Positions 33,208-44,885 of a stretch of 64,000 bases of DNA are shown piece after piece; the stretch's first letter is position 1; every line of letters starts with the position of its first letter. The position numbers were made by a program, and so were the translations under genes. A model generated the notes under the pieces. That model saw only the letters and a program-made list of their open reading frames with translations. It was not told the origin of the DNA and did no database searches. Origin of the DNA: Arthrinium phaeospermum (lineage: Eukaryota > Ascomycota > Sordariomycetes > Amphisphaeriales > Apiosporaceae). The stretch spans positions 1,612,001-1,676,000 of the forward strand of contig QYRS01000001.1 of the NCBI GenBank assembly GCA_006503535.1, written 5' to 3'.

Positions 33208-34926
33208 CTATGATTCAACAGATCCAATCTCCCGCATCCATCTTTCCAAATCATCCACCAGGCGCTCACCGAGGCTTGCGTCCACGACACATTCCTGCCA
33301 GCTGCAGGTGACGGTCATCTGCTCGCCCTTAACCGTCACGACCGCCACACATATCGCCGCGGACGGCACCTCGGCGCTCAGTACGAGCTCCGCCCGGCGT
33401 ACTGACCAGATGCCTCCGTCACTTTCTTCCTCCAGACGTTTCTGTTGTCGCACTTCCTCCTCATCACGTTTTTGGTCCGCCTTCTTCTTCTTCTGACTCC
33501 CCTCGTCGCCGCCGCCGTCCATGACTAGTGCCCCTTCTCTCCCGTCCAGGACGCCGAGATTGGTGACAAGCCAGGATAGGTACCTCGGCCTTCGCGCCAG
33601 CTTCACCATCACGTCGTTCCAGTCGGATACGAACTTCATCATGCCAATCATATCATTTCGCCCGCGCAAATCCAGCGTGGCCCTGATTTCTCGTCGTACT
33701 CGCGCCGCGACGGACCATACCAGATCCAACAAGTCGACTGGCAACGGCCGGCTTGCGGTTGTTCCCGGTGGTGGTGCCCCTTCTCTTTGGGCCTGGGCTG
33801 TTTCGAGAGGCAATTTGGCGCGGATCTGGGCCACCAAGGCCGCGTCGTATTCGTGCTCCAGTACCGATACATAGTTGCACATGGTCTCTTTCGGCTCGAG
33901 CCACGGGTACTTGCTGGGGTGCGACGGCAGGATGTGCCGTAGGTCGTACGGGGTCTGACTGGCAAAACCCTTCATCTCTTTGAGCTCTGAGGAGAGGGAT
34001 AGAAGGCACAGGGTATGCAGAAGGCCAGTCACGGTGGTTTGGTGCTGGCGACAGGCCTCCACTACCTTTGCGATGATCTCGTGGCTGATGGCAAAGGTAC
34101 GAAACCTGGTCTTGTACGGCGAGGTCTTGATCGGGGCCCACTTGGCATACACGTCTCCTGGTGGAAACAGCGCGGGTGGCTTGGCCTCCTTCCAGATGTC
34201 CCTGACCAGGGTCGGTACGGAGCAGGGAAAGGGAAGGATGGCCTCTGGCGGGGGCGGCAACGTGTCCGCAAAACCGGGGAGATCGATGACCCACAGGCCC
34301 GGGTCCTTTTCAGCGTTGCGAACGGGTATCTTATCTGATTGCACCTTGTTGTTCAGGTTTCGCAGCAGGTGTTGGTGGAACATCTTCCCGCTCATGCCGT
34401 CGTGGCGACTGTGGTCCCAATTATAGATGACATCCAGGCGATCCGACTCAGACCCATGCAGAACGACTACGTTCCACCCGGGCTGAGAGGCGATGTTTTC
34501 AAACTTGGCATCGAGCTTGGCTCTGAGGGTCTCCAAATACTGGGCCTCGACGTTCTCCGAGTCATTGAGTTCCACCCAATCGATATGCTTACAAAGGTCA
34601 ATCCTTTTGAGGCAAACGAACTTGGGTTTCTTGGAGGTTTCGCCCACGACGCCGGTCTGCAAATGCGGCTGTGCTAGCACAACACGAACAACCGCCTCGT
34701 AGAATCTAGCCTTGAGGGATTCGGTGGTCCCTCGGCTGGTCAGACGGGCGGGAGGGCAGTAGCGACACGCTACGATGGTGCCGCGGTATTGGCCAAGAAC
34801 CTGCATTGCCATGTGGTAAGAGTCACTATGCTCATTGGTCAGCTGCTTGGCCACTAATTGCTCGACAAGATGCTAGTCTCATGACCACTTACTGGCAGCC
34901 AAGCCTACGAATAATGTTCTTGTCAT
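33208..34926 (-). CDS. Alcohol-acetyltransferase-like / condensation-fold acyltransferase
   Basis: The main exon, 34853-33208, carries an unbroken frame of about 548 residues with the alcohol acetyltransferase (AATase) pattern. It has SDSYHMAMQVLGQYRGTIVA near the start, then the catalytic HxxxD in YNWDHSRHDGMSGKMFHQ, and a second-half FRTFAISHEIIAKVVEACR followed by TVTGLLHTLCLLSLS. This fold transfers acyl groups from CoA, and fungal members often acylate alcohols or secondary metabolites. The 5' end is uncertain. An ATG at 34926 splices in frame but over only 39 bp. A different frame from an ATG at 34975 gives NIIRRLG just before the intron, which fits the family better, yet does not join in phase. 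This may be a small lesion or sequence error. Confidence 0.72.
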
Positions 34927-35871
34927 TGGCACCGCCGAGGACTGAAGCCGCCTGCCTCCTGGGAAGATGAACCATGGTGGGCATGCAGAAGTGGGCGATG
35001 ATGACAATGGGCGGATGGGGAAAATGTTCGATCTGGATGTGAGAAACCCAACTAAATACCCAGTAAGGGATGACCCGAGGGTTTGGTTCGAGCAGGGTTC
35101 ATCATCGAAAGCAAGCGTAGGGATCATCCCTGGCGGATTTCGCCGAACCAACGAAATGAGGGTTGCTCTTCCATACCGCGGAGTTGCCGCATGGTAAGGG
35201 GAAACCAAGCCACATATGATGGCTATAATACGAAATTTGAACAGATGATATCAATGAAGCGATGACTTGACGTGCAACCAAAGAGTGCATCTTCGCTTTG
35301 ATTCCCCTGGCCAGCGAAAGGGATGGAACAAAAGAGGCCATGTTCGTTGCATCCATGTGTCCCGCATATGTTTCCTGGGGTACAGGATGTACTGGAGCTT
35401 CCGTACCGAGACCCGGGTGAATAATAGTTAATAGACGCGATGACCAGGACGGAAGTGGTTTAACCCTGAAGATACCGTAAAATGGAGTCAGAAGATGGCT
35501 CAGAAAAGTCCCCAATTAGCGGCCTCCACTGTCAGAATTTAGAAGACATAGCCTCATATCTTTATCTCTATAATGTGGCTCAACCAATCAGAAACTGACA
35601 ACAGGGAATCTGTCTCCGCTATGGGATGATGAACCCTGGAATCTGGTTCGGGCCTATGGGGCGCAGGGGTTCCTCGGTGGCCCGGACGCTCTACCCAGCA
35701 CAGACTATTCCAGATAAGAATCCATCATCACGATGCCACAGCGATATAAAGCCGTACTTCTCCCCCGCCCCCGTCACCCCGTAGCATGTCCCCCAGCTTC
35801 TAGCCGACCCCTGCCCTCTCAGCAAAGCTCAATCCTTTAACACGGCGGCTTCAAACCCCCAAAATCCCAAA
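34927..35871. other. Intergenic, 945 bp
   Basis: No supported gene. A minus-strand frame at 35102-35515 has no recognisable domain and looks like chance. The last 150 bases are CT-rich leader sequence of the next gene. Confidence 0.4.
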
Positions 35872-36282
35872 ATGGCGGCCACTCATATCCCGCAAAACCT
35901 CACGGCGCCGTCCCCGTTGCACATCAACGACACGTGCCCGTCCAAGACCATGATGCCCGACGCCGAGACCATCCCCGGGCTCCCCCTCAACATCACGACC
36001 TACCTGACGCCGGCCGACGACGCCATCTACTGGGCCATGGACGCCTGCTGCAGCCCCCACCCCGTCGGCCTCGCGGACGGCTGCTACTTCTGGTGCGAGC
36101 AGCCTCCGTCGTACCCGGAGCCCGGCCCGTGGTGGCAGTGCGTGAGCAGCATCAGCAACCTCACCCGGCCGAGCATCCAGGGGATGCACCAGGCGGCTGG
36201 GCGGCTTCAATGCGGCGGGCCGACGACGACGGCGGTGGTGCTTATTGCTGTCCTGGCGGGCAGTGTGGCTACTTGGTTATGA
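35872..36282 (+). CDS. Small Cys-rich protein with hydrophobic C-tail
   Basis: Intronless, 136 residues, function unknown. It has seven cysteines (TCPSK, DACC, DGCYFWCEQ, WWQC and LQCGG), two or three N-glycosylation sequons (NLT, NDT, NIT) and a Pro/Trp-rich centre. A hydrophobic C-terminal segment, TTTAVVLIAVLAGSVATWL, lies directly at the end, as in GPI-anchored or tail-anchored proteins. There is no N-terminal signal peptide after the ATG at 35872 (AAAATGG context), which is odd for a glycosylated, disulphide-rich protein. An unrecognised upstream exon or unconventional targeting are possible. It stands alone between two larger intergenic regions. The pattern resembles other short fungal cell-surface proteins, with no named family. 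Confidence 0.6.
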   Translation: MAATHIPQNLTAPSPLHINDTCPSKTMMPDAETIPGLPLNITTYLTPADDAIYWAMDACCSPHPVGLADGCYFWCEQPPSYPEPGPWWQCVSSISNLTRPSIQGMHQAAGRLQCGGPTTTAVVLIAVLAGSVATWL

Positions 36283-36964
36283 TAGGAGTTTGACTGGGAT
36301 TGTACAGGGAACAGGAATGCCTTTAATGATGGGAGTACGGCTGGTTGAATGCCCACCTGCATGAACTCGGTGATATATCTGGGTTCTTATGCTACATCCT
36401 GTCAGCCCGCACGACCCCTAATGGCTAATGGCGCATCCGCAGTATCAATTGGGTTGGTCCAGTGCAGTATGTATGAGGTATCAAGGGTAGGCAGGCATGG
36501 ACAACATATTCCCACCGAGCTAAACACGTTTCAGTAAAACCTGTTCACGCCTCGTGCTGCAATACTCATGAATTTAATATTCCGGTTGGTTGTTCCAGGG
36601 GTTCAAAGGTCATGTGACTCTCGGCATTGCAATTAGCCGTACCCTGCCTTGACATGCATATCTGGAAGACGGTCATTCGTTTGGGCCCGAGTTCGACAAC
36701 AGCTGTCAATGGACGCCAAGATCTCGGAATTGAGCGAGCGGCATGAGGGGAACATGGATCAGGATGTTGACCTACGAATGATAGGCAGGACAGTGGGGAA
36801 AACTGAAGGTGTTGGTTCAGGCAGTGCAGGGCAGAGGCAAAAGCGGAGATTGGCTGCCTGCCAATGCCCAATTTCACATGAAGCAACCCCCCAACTGCTC
36901 TTACCATCGTGGCTTTGCACATAATCTTCCAGATTCGAAACCAAGACCAACTTGTTAAGAAGAG
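36283..36964. other. Intergenic, 680 bp
   Basis: Nothing recognised apart from the presumed promoter of the gene at 36965. Confidence 0.4.
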
Positions 36965-39900
36965 ATGGCAGACCCTTTGTCTGTGGCAGGCCTTGCTGCA
37001 GGCTTGGTGTCCTTGGGCATTCAGGTTGCTGGTGGCATCTCATCATACTTGGATGCCATCAAAAGTCGCCACCAGGAACTCGCCTCTGTGGAACGCGACC
37101 TGATTGGGATCAAGCTTGTACTGACCGAGCTCGAGTCGGTGTGCTCTCAGACCCAGGCTCAGCGGCCCGCGAGCGAGAAGTTGAAGAGGTGCATAGAAGC
37201 GTGCGCAGCCGAATTGGCTTCCTTCGACGATGTATCCTCCATCATTGAAGGCGGCAGGGGGGGCCATGACGCCAAGCTTCGCCAAAGGCTCCGGGAGAAG
37301 CACCAGCAACTTGTATATCCCCTAAAACATCGGCCAAGGGTCGAAAGGCTCGAAAGTCGAATCCGCAAATTACACGGAAGCCTCCAAACCTCTTTGCAGG
37401 CTGTGGTTCTGTTGGTATCTCTGCTTCCCGCTGCAACAAGACGTCAACTCATAAGTGCCGCAGCGACCTCATGTTATCTTCCGCTCGTTCCGTGGCGAAT
37501 ATGCACACGGAGGTCGCTTTGAACAGGTCAGAGACGCAGGCTCTATCGAACATACTAAAGCCCCATTTCCAGAGCCATGGTGAACAACTGCAAGTTTTGT
37601 CATCAAAGATGCAGGAACTCCTCGGGGAAGCCAATTTGCAACGTACCGTGCACGAACACGGTCTTTCCACCCCATCCACACCCGATTATCGAGTGTTTTC
37701 TTTGGCTTCGAAGCAAGGAAGCCTCAGTCCTCTTCCCAGAGGAGCTGAGCTATCCCATGGTTTGGTCTCGTGCGACTGTCCTATTCGCACGATTCAGCAA
37801 CATGCCAGGGCAACTTGGGGGCCAGCTACATTTTTCACTCAGAGCAAAGCTGTGAAGTATCATCTCCCCGACTGCAGATTCTCGGTTTCGCCAGCCGACG
37901 AAAGGCATCGAACGTACGGATTCAGCTTCATCGGGCTCCAGAGCATCATCAACAAAGCGATGCATTTCTCGATAACGATGCACTGTAAGGCGGGTTCCTT
38001 CAGCATCGCCCCTGCTATCAAGTACCAACCCGTGGTGGATGGCCGGAGCGCTCCGGCCTTCAGACTTGTTGCTCTTCTTGAAGACTGGCTGTTCATGATC
38101 AGGCGCCTATATGTCGAGGCAAACGAGCCTGTCCCATCCACTCACACTACTCATTGGAGCCACCTCGTCAATCACTGCCTTTCATCTATATTACAGCTGT
38201 TTCGACAAGGGAAAGCCCACCCAGAAGACGTCGACCAAGCTCACGAAAATCTGGTCATCAAAGTCGTATCTCTGGTGCGAAATCTTGACATGTCTTGAAA
38301 ATCAGCTGCTTCTGACATTGCCACAGATTAGAGACACAGCGTATGACGGCAAGATTCGATATTTCGATGGAGTCCCTGTTACGTCTTATCGTGAGGGGAC
38401 CCTGGGCCAGTTTGTTCCCGATGTTCTTGTTCTGCTGAAAGCATTGGTCGCTTGCAGAGTGCCGACGATGACATACACCGTCTCTGGGCGGTATTTCTCC
38501 TCTTGAGAACCCCCCTTAGTCGTTGATGTACTCAGACTGCTAACATTTTCTAGATCGCCGCTCTATACGGTTCTGGGCTATCACTATAACGATAGCGCAC
38601 AAGCTGTGGTGGAAATACTGACTTCAGGGGGCAAGGAGGTTTTGCCGATCCTCGGTTACAAGGCCTCTAATCTAGGCCTGATTAGGCAACAACACTATGC
38701 CGGTCTACTTTGGAGACTTGCGAGCATTCCGGTGTTGGCTGATGGTGAGTAGGCCACCACACGGTTTGTTTCAACCCAAATTCTGACCATTATCATAGCT
38801 TGTGAAGTCAACCCCTTTTTCGAGGCAATCTTGGCCGACAACGAGAAAGAGGCCTTGCGTTTGCTGCTAAAGAACCCGGCTTACATGCAAGAGGCAACCG
38901 CCATCGGGCAAACTGCTATTCACCTGGCTGTCGGCAAGCCTCGGTGCTTGCGTTTGCTTGTCCAACATGCCGAACCAGGCATGTTGAGTCGGAAAGACGC
39001 GCAACTAACAATACCTTTGGAACTCTCGATGATCATCTGTCGCCAGAAGAACTGCCCCCGTAATCCCAAGGTCCCCAGCGGCAGTCCTAAGTGCTCCTGT
39101 GCAGAGTCAGCCCAAATTCTTCTCGAAGCCGGCTGTTCTTTGATGATAGACTCTGTTTTCGAACGCAGCTCTCGGGTCTCGTATCCGATTAATGTCAAAG
39201 AAGTATACGCATACGATCTGCTGCGCCGTCGGACAGATTTGAAGACAATCGCTCTGCACTACCTCACCACTGCGCAATCCGAAATGTACGACCTGCATTC
39301 TTCGTCTGTTCTCGACGCCAACCTGGCCGGGGTCATAGAGAGCCTCCAAGCGATGCGGGTTCCCTTTGAACCAACACTGACGCTTCCGCGCGTTCGAGGG
39401 GGCGATAGCAATGGCCATTGGATTGGTAAATCCGTGTATCACCAACTGCAAAACGCCGAAGACGCCGAGTTACTGTACAGTCTCGGTTTCCGGGACACTT
39501 CGGCATGCAGTAGCAGCTTGTTGCCTCCTATGTTCCTGCGTATCGTGGACTTCCCTTATGTCCTTTGGCTTTACCGGCATGGCGTCGATATCCTACAGCC
39601 ACTTGATGACCAGTTGAGCAAAGCGCCCAAAGATCCGTTGAGACGCAATCTTCGTCGTGTGGTGCCAGGCATAACCGGTGCACATTACATTGCAGAACGC
39701 ATCGGTAATTACGCAGCGTTGCTTTCTACACCTGACTTCAGAGATGACCTCGTCTACGAAACTTTCTACTTAGATGACGAGCCGGCATTCCAGCAAGCCA
39801 TCATAACTATGACGCCAATCGTCCTAGAAGACGTCGAAGATGAGTGCACATGCGAGTGTTCGCCAGGAGGGTGCACGCCCTTTACCGCCGCGCTGAAAGG

Positions 39901-40597
39901 CCTCATCGGCTCGGCCCCCATCGACAAGATAACCAGGGTGGACCCCGAACGGCGCACTGCCCTTTCCGCCACCCTAACCAATGCCCTTCTGGGCCGTTTG
40001 GACGGGCCCTTGAGTATGTGCCACCTCAGATCGACCGTCCGATATCTGACCCACGAGGCCATGGGCCTACGACACACATGCTGTGGCAAGGATGGCCGAG
40101 CATTCGTCACCAGAAGCTTCTTAAACGAGCAGGATGAGATGGCAGATGATGACGCTGCTGATAATTCTTCAGGACATCAAAGGTTCCATCAAGTCCTAGC
40201 GGAACTATTCGACGAGCTCGAGAGCTTCGACAGTGGTCTGGGGTTGGTGGACATCAAGACCGCACAGGACTACATCGAGAACAGCTGGGTCCCGCAGATG
40301 GAGTCCGAGCTGAGCGGCGGTGGCAGTGAGCTGGACGAAGAAGACTATGACGAGCTGGTGGAGCGCACGAGAGAGTTGGGGGTGATCTGGCATGGGCCTG
40401 TGGCGAGGGACGACGACGCAGAGTTGGACGTGACGGTGGACATCGCAGGCCTCAAGGACCGCCTTTCGTCTCTAGATTTCTGGGTGGCGGACGCTGACAG
40501 AATCATGAGGGGCGAATCAACCTCAGGGGGGTGCAGGGACACTCTTGGGAAGTACCTGCGGACGGCGAAGTATATGGCGGGGATTCGTCCGCAGTAA
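36965..40597 (+). CDS. STAND-type N-terminal domain / ankyrin protein without NTPase
   Basis: Five exons (36965-37414, 37456-38274, 38327-38490, 38554-38744, 38799-40597) keep frame and give 1140 residues. Residues 1-110 start MADPLSVAGLAAGLVSLGIQ and continue as an amphipathic helical bundle, the domain found at the N-terminus of fungal NLR-like STAND proteins. About residues 110-480 are helical and unassigned. Ankyrin-like units lie around residues 545-620: EKEALRLLLKNPAYMQEATA, then GQTAIHLAVGKPRCLRLLV. Two Cys clusters follow (NCPRNP/CSCAESA and ECTCECSPGGC), and an acidic C-terminal third. No P-loop or NACHT/NB-ARC signature is visible, so the central switch of a true NLR is absent. A role in self/non-self response is only suggested by the N-terminus. 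The first intron (41 bp) is the least certain junction. Confidence 0.75.
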
Positions 40598-40823
40598 GTT
40601 ATTGGATAGACAGTTTGGGAAAACGGCGAATCGGGAGGTTTACATCTGCACTATATAATAGACTGCTAAAAGTGGCGACTTCGACGAGAGGGAAATCAAT
40701 TGCTGCATGACCAACTGTACTAACACCAACCTGGACTGCGCTACAGAGCACCATGCATGCCTGCAATCCGTAGTATTACAACAACGCCTCGGATTATATG
40801 AACCGGAGACCATCTAAGCGCGT

Positions 40824-42101
40824 TCAGACGGCGGACCCCTCAACCCTCCAGTCCCTCTTAACTTTGATGGTCTTCAGTTCCAAGTCGGCGTGTTGGTTAT
40901 CCGCCCCATTGGAGTAATCAAAGGAACTACCACCATCCGCCGCCACAACCGTAGCCCCGCCGCCGAATTTGGCCTCTGCCATGCGTAACTGTCTCGTCGA
41001 GCCGTCGTCGTCTTGGAACTCCGAGAACCCACCATTCCGCGAAGTGGAGTGCGAGTGAGAGTGGCCTCCGGTATTGCCCGTATTAGTGTTGCCCCGGGCG
41101 TAGCTGCTGCCGGCTGCGGCTGTCGAGTTGTTCCCAGACACCAGTGGGCGGAGGAGCGGGATGCACGCGGCCGTGACCAGCAGGCAGGGTTCCAGCGCGC
41201 TAAACATGAGGGCGATGCCGCCGGAGAAGGGGAAGTCGGTCATGTCGATTTTGATGATCTCGGCGAGTCGGACGGCGCTTACAATGCACACGCTGTATTT
41301 TCATGTGTTAGCTGGTCCACTCAGAAGATGGTAGGAACAGGAATCCGCCACTTACGCAAGTCCGATGCCAAAAGTCACCATCAACGCAATCTTCTTGTAT
41401 AGCTGTAGCGATAGGCCGTACAGATACGGCATGGGAAGAAGCATGATGACCAGGTCGGAGAAGATGTTGAGCCCGCCGGTCACAGCCCACAGCATCCGGA
41501 TATCGCCACAGGTGCCCACGGTCTTGAACTTGTCCCAGTTGTACGCGACCGGCGTGCAGATGGTGAAGGCGCCGACGAACAGGACCATGGCCCACAGCAC
41601 GACGAAGACGGCGCAGGCCTGCGTGATCAGCACGAAGCTCCCGATGGAGAAGATCTTGGTGTACAGGGCGAGGATGGAGAGCTTGGTCAAGCCGAGACTC
41701 AGCGACCAGAAGATGACGACCACCGTGACGAGCTGCATGAGAAGGGTGACGGCGTCTGGTCCGGCCATGGCAAGGACCTCGGTCATGTGGTACCCCATCC
41801 CCCCAACCACGGCGCAGGCGACGGCGAGTGCTTGGTACGCGACGGCGACGATCTGAAGGATCAAATAGTATTAGAGAGTGACTTCTTACAGAGATGGTGG
41901 CTGTAATACTCAAGCTGGTGAGAAGCAACTTACACACGCCAAAACGATGAGCCAGTCGCTCAGATCCAGATTGCGATCCTTGAGCCGCGATCGCGCCACT
42001 AGTCGCAGAACCACGGCAATCGCCGGTAGCAGGGAGAAAATGACAGCGCCCCCGATGATAGCCTTCTGGCTATCACGCTCGATCGGGAACACATACACCA
42101 T
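40824..42101 (-). CDS. SAT4/PTH11-like fungal rhodopsin-fold membrane protein (second)
   Basis: Three exons, 42101-41934, 41852-41356 and 41292-40824, with introns of 81 and 63 bp, give 377 residues. Helices follow the fungal rhodopsin pattern: KAIIGGAVIFSLLPAIAVVL then RLVARSRLKDRNLDLSDWL; FWSLSLGLTKLSILALYTKI; FTICTPVAYNWD (the conserved C-x-P...W-D); and VIMLLPMPYLYGLSLQLYKK ahead of TFGIGLAV. A fifth-to-seventh helix set includes PFSGGIALMFSALEPCLLVT. The C-tail is Gly/Ser/Asn-rich with a His/Ser run (HSHSHSTS). It belongs to the same broad family as the gene at 25402-26784 but is clearly diverged, so this is not a local tandem duplication. The ligand and signalling partner are unknown. 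Confidence 0.87.
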
Positions 42102-44102
42102 GGCAGCTCTGCTTGTCCAGAATTCTCTAGTCAAGGTTTGGTTGTCGGTCGGTAATGAGAGAACAGTCCCCCGTCACGGCAGCTGTCCAGTGGGTGTGTG
42201 TAAACCAGGCATTTCAGGTCCGGAGCGATGGCATTTGACGGGCCCTGGTGGTTATAAGGGGAGTTCATGTTCCACGGCACTGTCCAACTCTAGACGACAT
42301 ATCTGCAGACCTTGCTTCTAGGGGGAATACGCCGACCATCTTATTTCGAAACATGCAATTAAGCTGGAATGCTACGTCGACGGTTGACAGACGATAGACA
42401 CGACGGACGCATACAGAAACCCTGAGAGCAGATCATACGAAGGTATAATAGACTAAGTCAGGGGTTGGACTTTAGGTCCGCCCTCCGAGCGGTAGCGAGA
42501 GCAAGTGCATAGAGCAGCAGAGGTCGCTCGTTATTATACTCTCGGAGGGGCCGCCCCTGTCTCGTACGATGAGGTCCTGCCTCGGACGATAGGCACTTGG
42601 TAGCTGGCGCGCGTATCCTTCAGTCATAGAGCACTGCTTCACAACTGTCTCCCATTTCCATGAAGATCCCTATTCGTTAAGAACAGAAAATGACTCCTAC
42701 GTGGTCAGAAATAAACAGCATTTTTCTGATATCTGGCATCACAGCGTTGCTGACTTTACCCTGTGTGGTGAACACCCCAGCTCGTTGTAGTTGCTCCGCG
42801 GAGGAATCTCTATATAGGCGCCCACTTTATTGAGTTTTGAAGTCCCTGTTTTGGGGGGATTGGCTTGCTTGTCGTTGTCCTTTCCTTGCAAGAATGTTTC
42901 ATTGGACACCACGTCAGCCTCCTACTGGTAAGGCCGGCCTCGCTGTTCCTCGCTCTGATTGCTTGCATCGATACCACCCTCTCTCTCACTGTCCGTCATT
43001 CCGCCGTAGACAGCCAAGATTGCCGCCGTCCGTGCCCCTTCTTCCCGCGGACGCTCCCGGCATGAGGATGGACCCCCAAAGTACGACGACTATCATTTCC
43101 CCGTCCGCGACACGCCCAGCCCGGCCTCACTTAGACTATCTGACGGCGGGGTGGCAGGACCCGGTTAACCAGCTGTGCCCCATGCTCCGTCCGGGTCTAG
43201 TATCATGTTATATCGGACCATGTGTGGATTGGAGAACGGACAGGGTAGTACATTACAACCCGCTTGGCGGACCACCGGCTTTCGAGCCCCAACCAATAAC
43301 TTACACTGGAGCCTCAGTGTCTTCACAGCAGATCCTCAAAGGGGTATAATTGAACATTCTGTTGGGAATGAATAGAGAGAAGAGAGGCTTGCCCTTTATT
43401 GTGTCTCAAGCCGCCGTTCCCTTTTCCTGCAGCTAGACAGATCACTCACCTAGGTATTTGCTCACATATGCATGCAGTCGACCCTTGTTGCTTACAAACA
43501 TGGACCTGGTTACGAGGGGCCCACTCCGCGGGCCATCCGGGCGGCGGCGAGAGCCGGAAGCTGGGGTCAGACTACCTAATCCACTCTGTCGGTACTTTAC
43601 CAGGGGGTTGAAACTTTTTGCCTGATCCCAGGAAAATAAAGTTTGAGTATTCAACGTACGAGCCTCTTATAGCTACAGTAGCGGGAACCAATTAGGCAAG
43701 CGAGCCGAGCTGCGGCACCTTGGCCCGGATATCGCTCCTCGTGGTGATTACGGAAGACGTGGGGGGTTCGCAGTGGAACCGGGGGTGCCAGAGTAGCTAG
43801 TAATAAGTGGTTTCACTCCCTTGAACAGGGGGATTGTCGAATGCGCCTCACGGGGACTCATTTCGATTTGTCTGAAGACTTCCCACGTACACGTAGCAGG
43901 TACAAACGACTTCGGAGCGGTGTGGTTCCACAGCGTTTGTTTATTTAAGCGAGCGTATAAGAGAAAACGGAGAACGAAGAACAGCCTTTTCCGTTGCTCC
44001 TCCAGTCCCCTCACTGCCTAAAGTACACCTTATATCAGCAATCCCTCAACCAACGGCAGCCATCCTACCGCAATACAGCAGAGGAGAGAAACGAGCTACA
44101 CA
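42102..44102. other. Intergenic, 2 kb, with foldback and short repeats
   Basis: No gene is supported; frames at 42837-43349 and 43399-43611 have no family signature. Around 42484-42590 there is a nine-base inverted repeat (CCCTCCGAG at 42484 and CTCGGAGGG at 42541), followed by two similar 14-base direct units (from 42557 and 42577). These may be the remnant of a small mobile element. The last 150 bases before 44103 read as leader of the SDR gene. Confidence 0.4.
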
Positions 44103-44885
44103 ATGGCTTTCGGCATCACCAAACCCGAATACCCCTCCGACGGCTGCGCCGTCGTCTTCGGCGGCTCGGGCGGCCTCGGCCGCGCCAGCGCCGGCCTGAT
44201 GGCCGAGCGCGGCGCCAACATCGTCGTCACCTACCGGTCGAAACAAGCGGAAGCCGAGTCCCTGGTGGCGGAGGCGCGCCAGCTCGGCCGCCAGGCGAGC
44301 GCGGTGGCCTGCGACGTGACGGATCGCGCGGCGGTCGAGGCCGTCTTCCAGCACGCCGTCGACACGTACCAGCGCGTGCACACGGTCGTGTCGGCGGGCG
44401 GCCTCGTCTTCGACACGGGCCCGCTGGCGCAGTTCCAGGAGACGTCCTTCCGCGGCGTCGTCGAGACGGACATTATCGGGTTCTTCCACATCGCGCAGGC
44501 CGGCGCGCCGGTGCTGCGCGCGGGCGGCGGCGGCTCGTTCGTGGCGCTCGTCACAAGCGCGGTGGGCCGGACGGTGCCGTGCGATGCGCTGTCGGCGACG
44601 CCCAAGGCGGCGGTGGTCATGATGGTGCGGCAGCTCGCCGTCGAGGAGGCGGCGAACGGGATCCGGGCCAATGCGGTGGGGCCCGGCGTCATCAACGCGG
44701 GCATGGTGTTGCCGATGCTGGAGACGCCGACGCGGGCGCTGCTCGAGGGCGCTACGGCGGTGACGCCGCTCAAGCGTTGGGGGGAGGCGGCTGAGGTGGC
44801 GGAGGCGGTTGCGTTCTTGGGTTCGTCGAAGGCGTCGTACATTACCGGGCAGGTCTTGATGGTCGATGGCGGGCTTGCTGCGTAA
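44103..44885 (+). CDS. Short-chain dehydrogenase/reductase with substituted catalytic Tyr
   Basis: Intronless, 260 residues, the standard length of a classical SDR. The cofactor loop is VVFGGSGGLGRASAGLMAER (T/G-G-x3-G-x-G), followed by VVTYRSKQAEAESL. An Arg after the second strand suggests NADP(H). ACDVTD binds adenine. The usual NNAG is SAGG. The active-site Ser is in LVTSAVGRTVP, but the expected YxxxK reads S-A-T-P-K, so the catalytic tyrosine is replaced by serine, with the lysine kept. The C-terminal VGPGVINAGM and ITGQVLMVDGGLAA are normal for the family. It may be a non-canonical or inactive SDR. No cluster partners are evident nearby. GC-rich third positions suggest an old resident gene rather than a recent pseudogene. 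Confidence 0.85.
   Translation: MAFGITKPEYPSDGCAVVFGGSGGLGRASAGLMAERGANIVVTYRSKQAEAESLVAEARQLGRQASAVACDVTDRAAVEAVFQHAVDTYQRVHTVVSAGGLVFDTGPLAQFQETSFRGVVETDIIGFFHIAQAGAPVLRAGGGGSFVALVTSAVGRTVPCDALSATPKAAVVMMVRQLAVEEAANGIRANAVGPGVINAGMVLPMLETPTRALLEGATAVTPLKRWGEAAEVAEAVAFLGSSKASYITGQVLMVDGGLAA

Noticed and set aside
41308..41937. Alternative minus-strand frame of 209 codons in the second SAT4-like gene
   Set aside because: Arg/His-rich out-of-frame translation of the middle exon; the spliced frame gives the conserved helices.
42837..43349. Plus-strand frame of 170 codons
   Set aside because: Pro/Ser/Arg-rich, no recognisable motif, no splice partners and no typical codon bias; treated as chance in a non-coding region.
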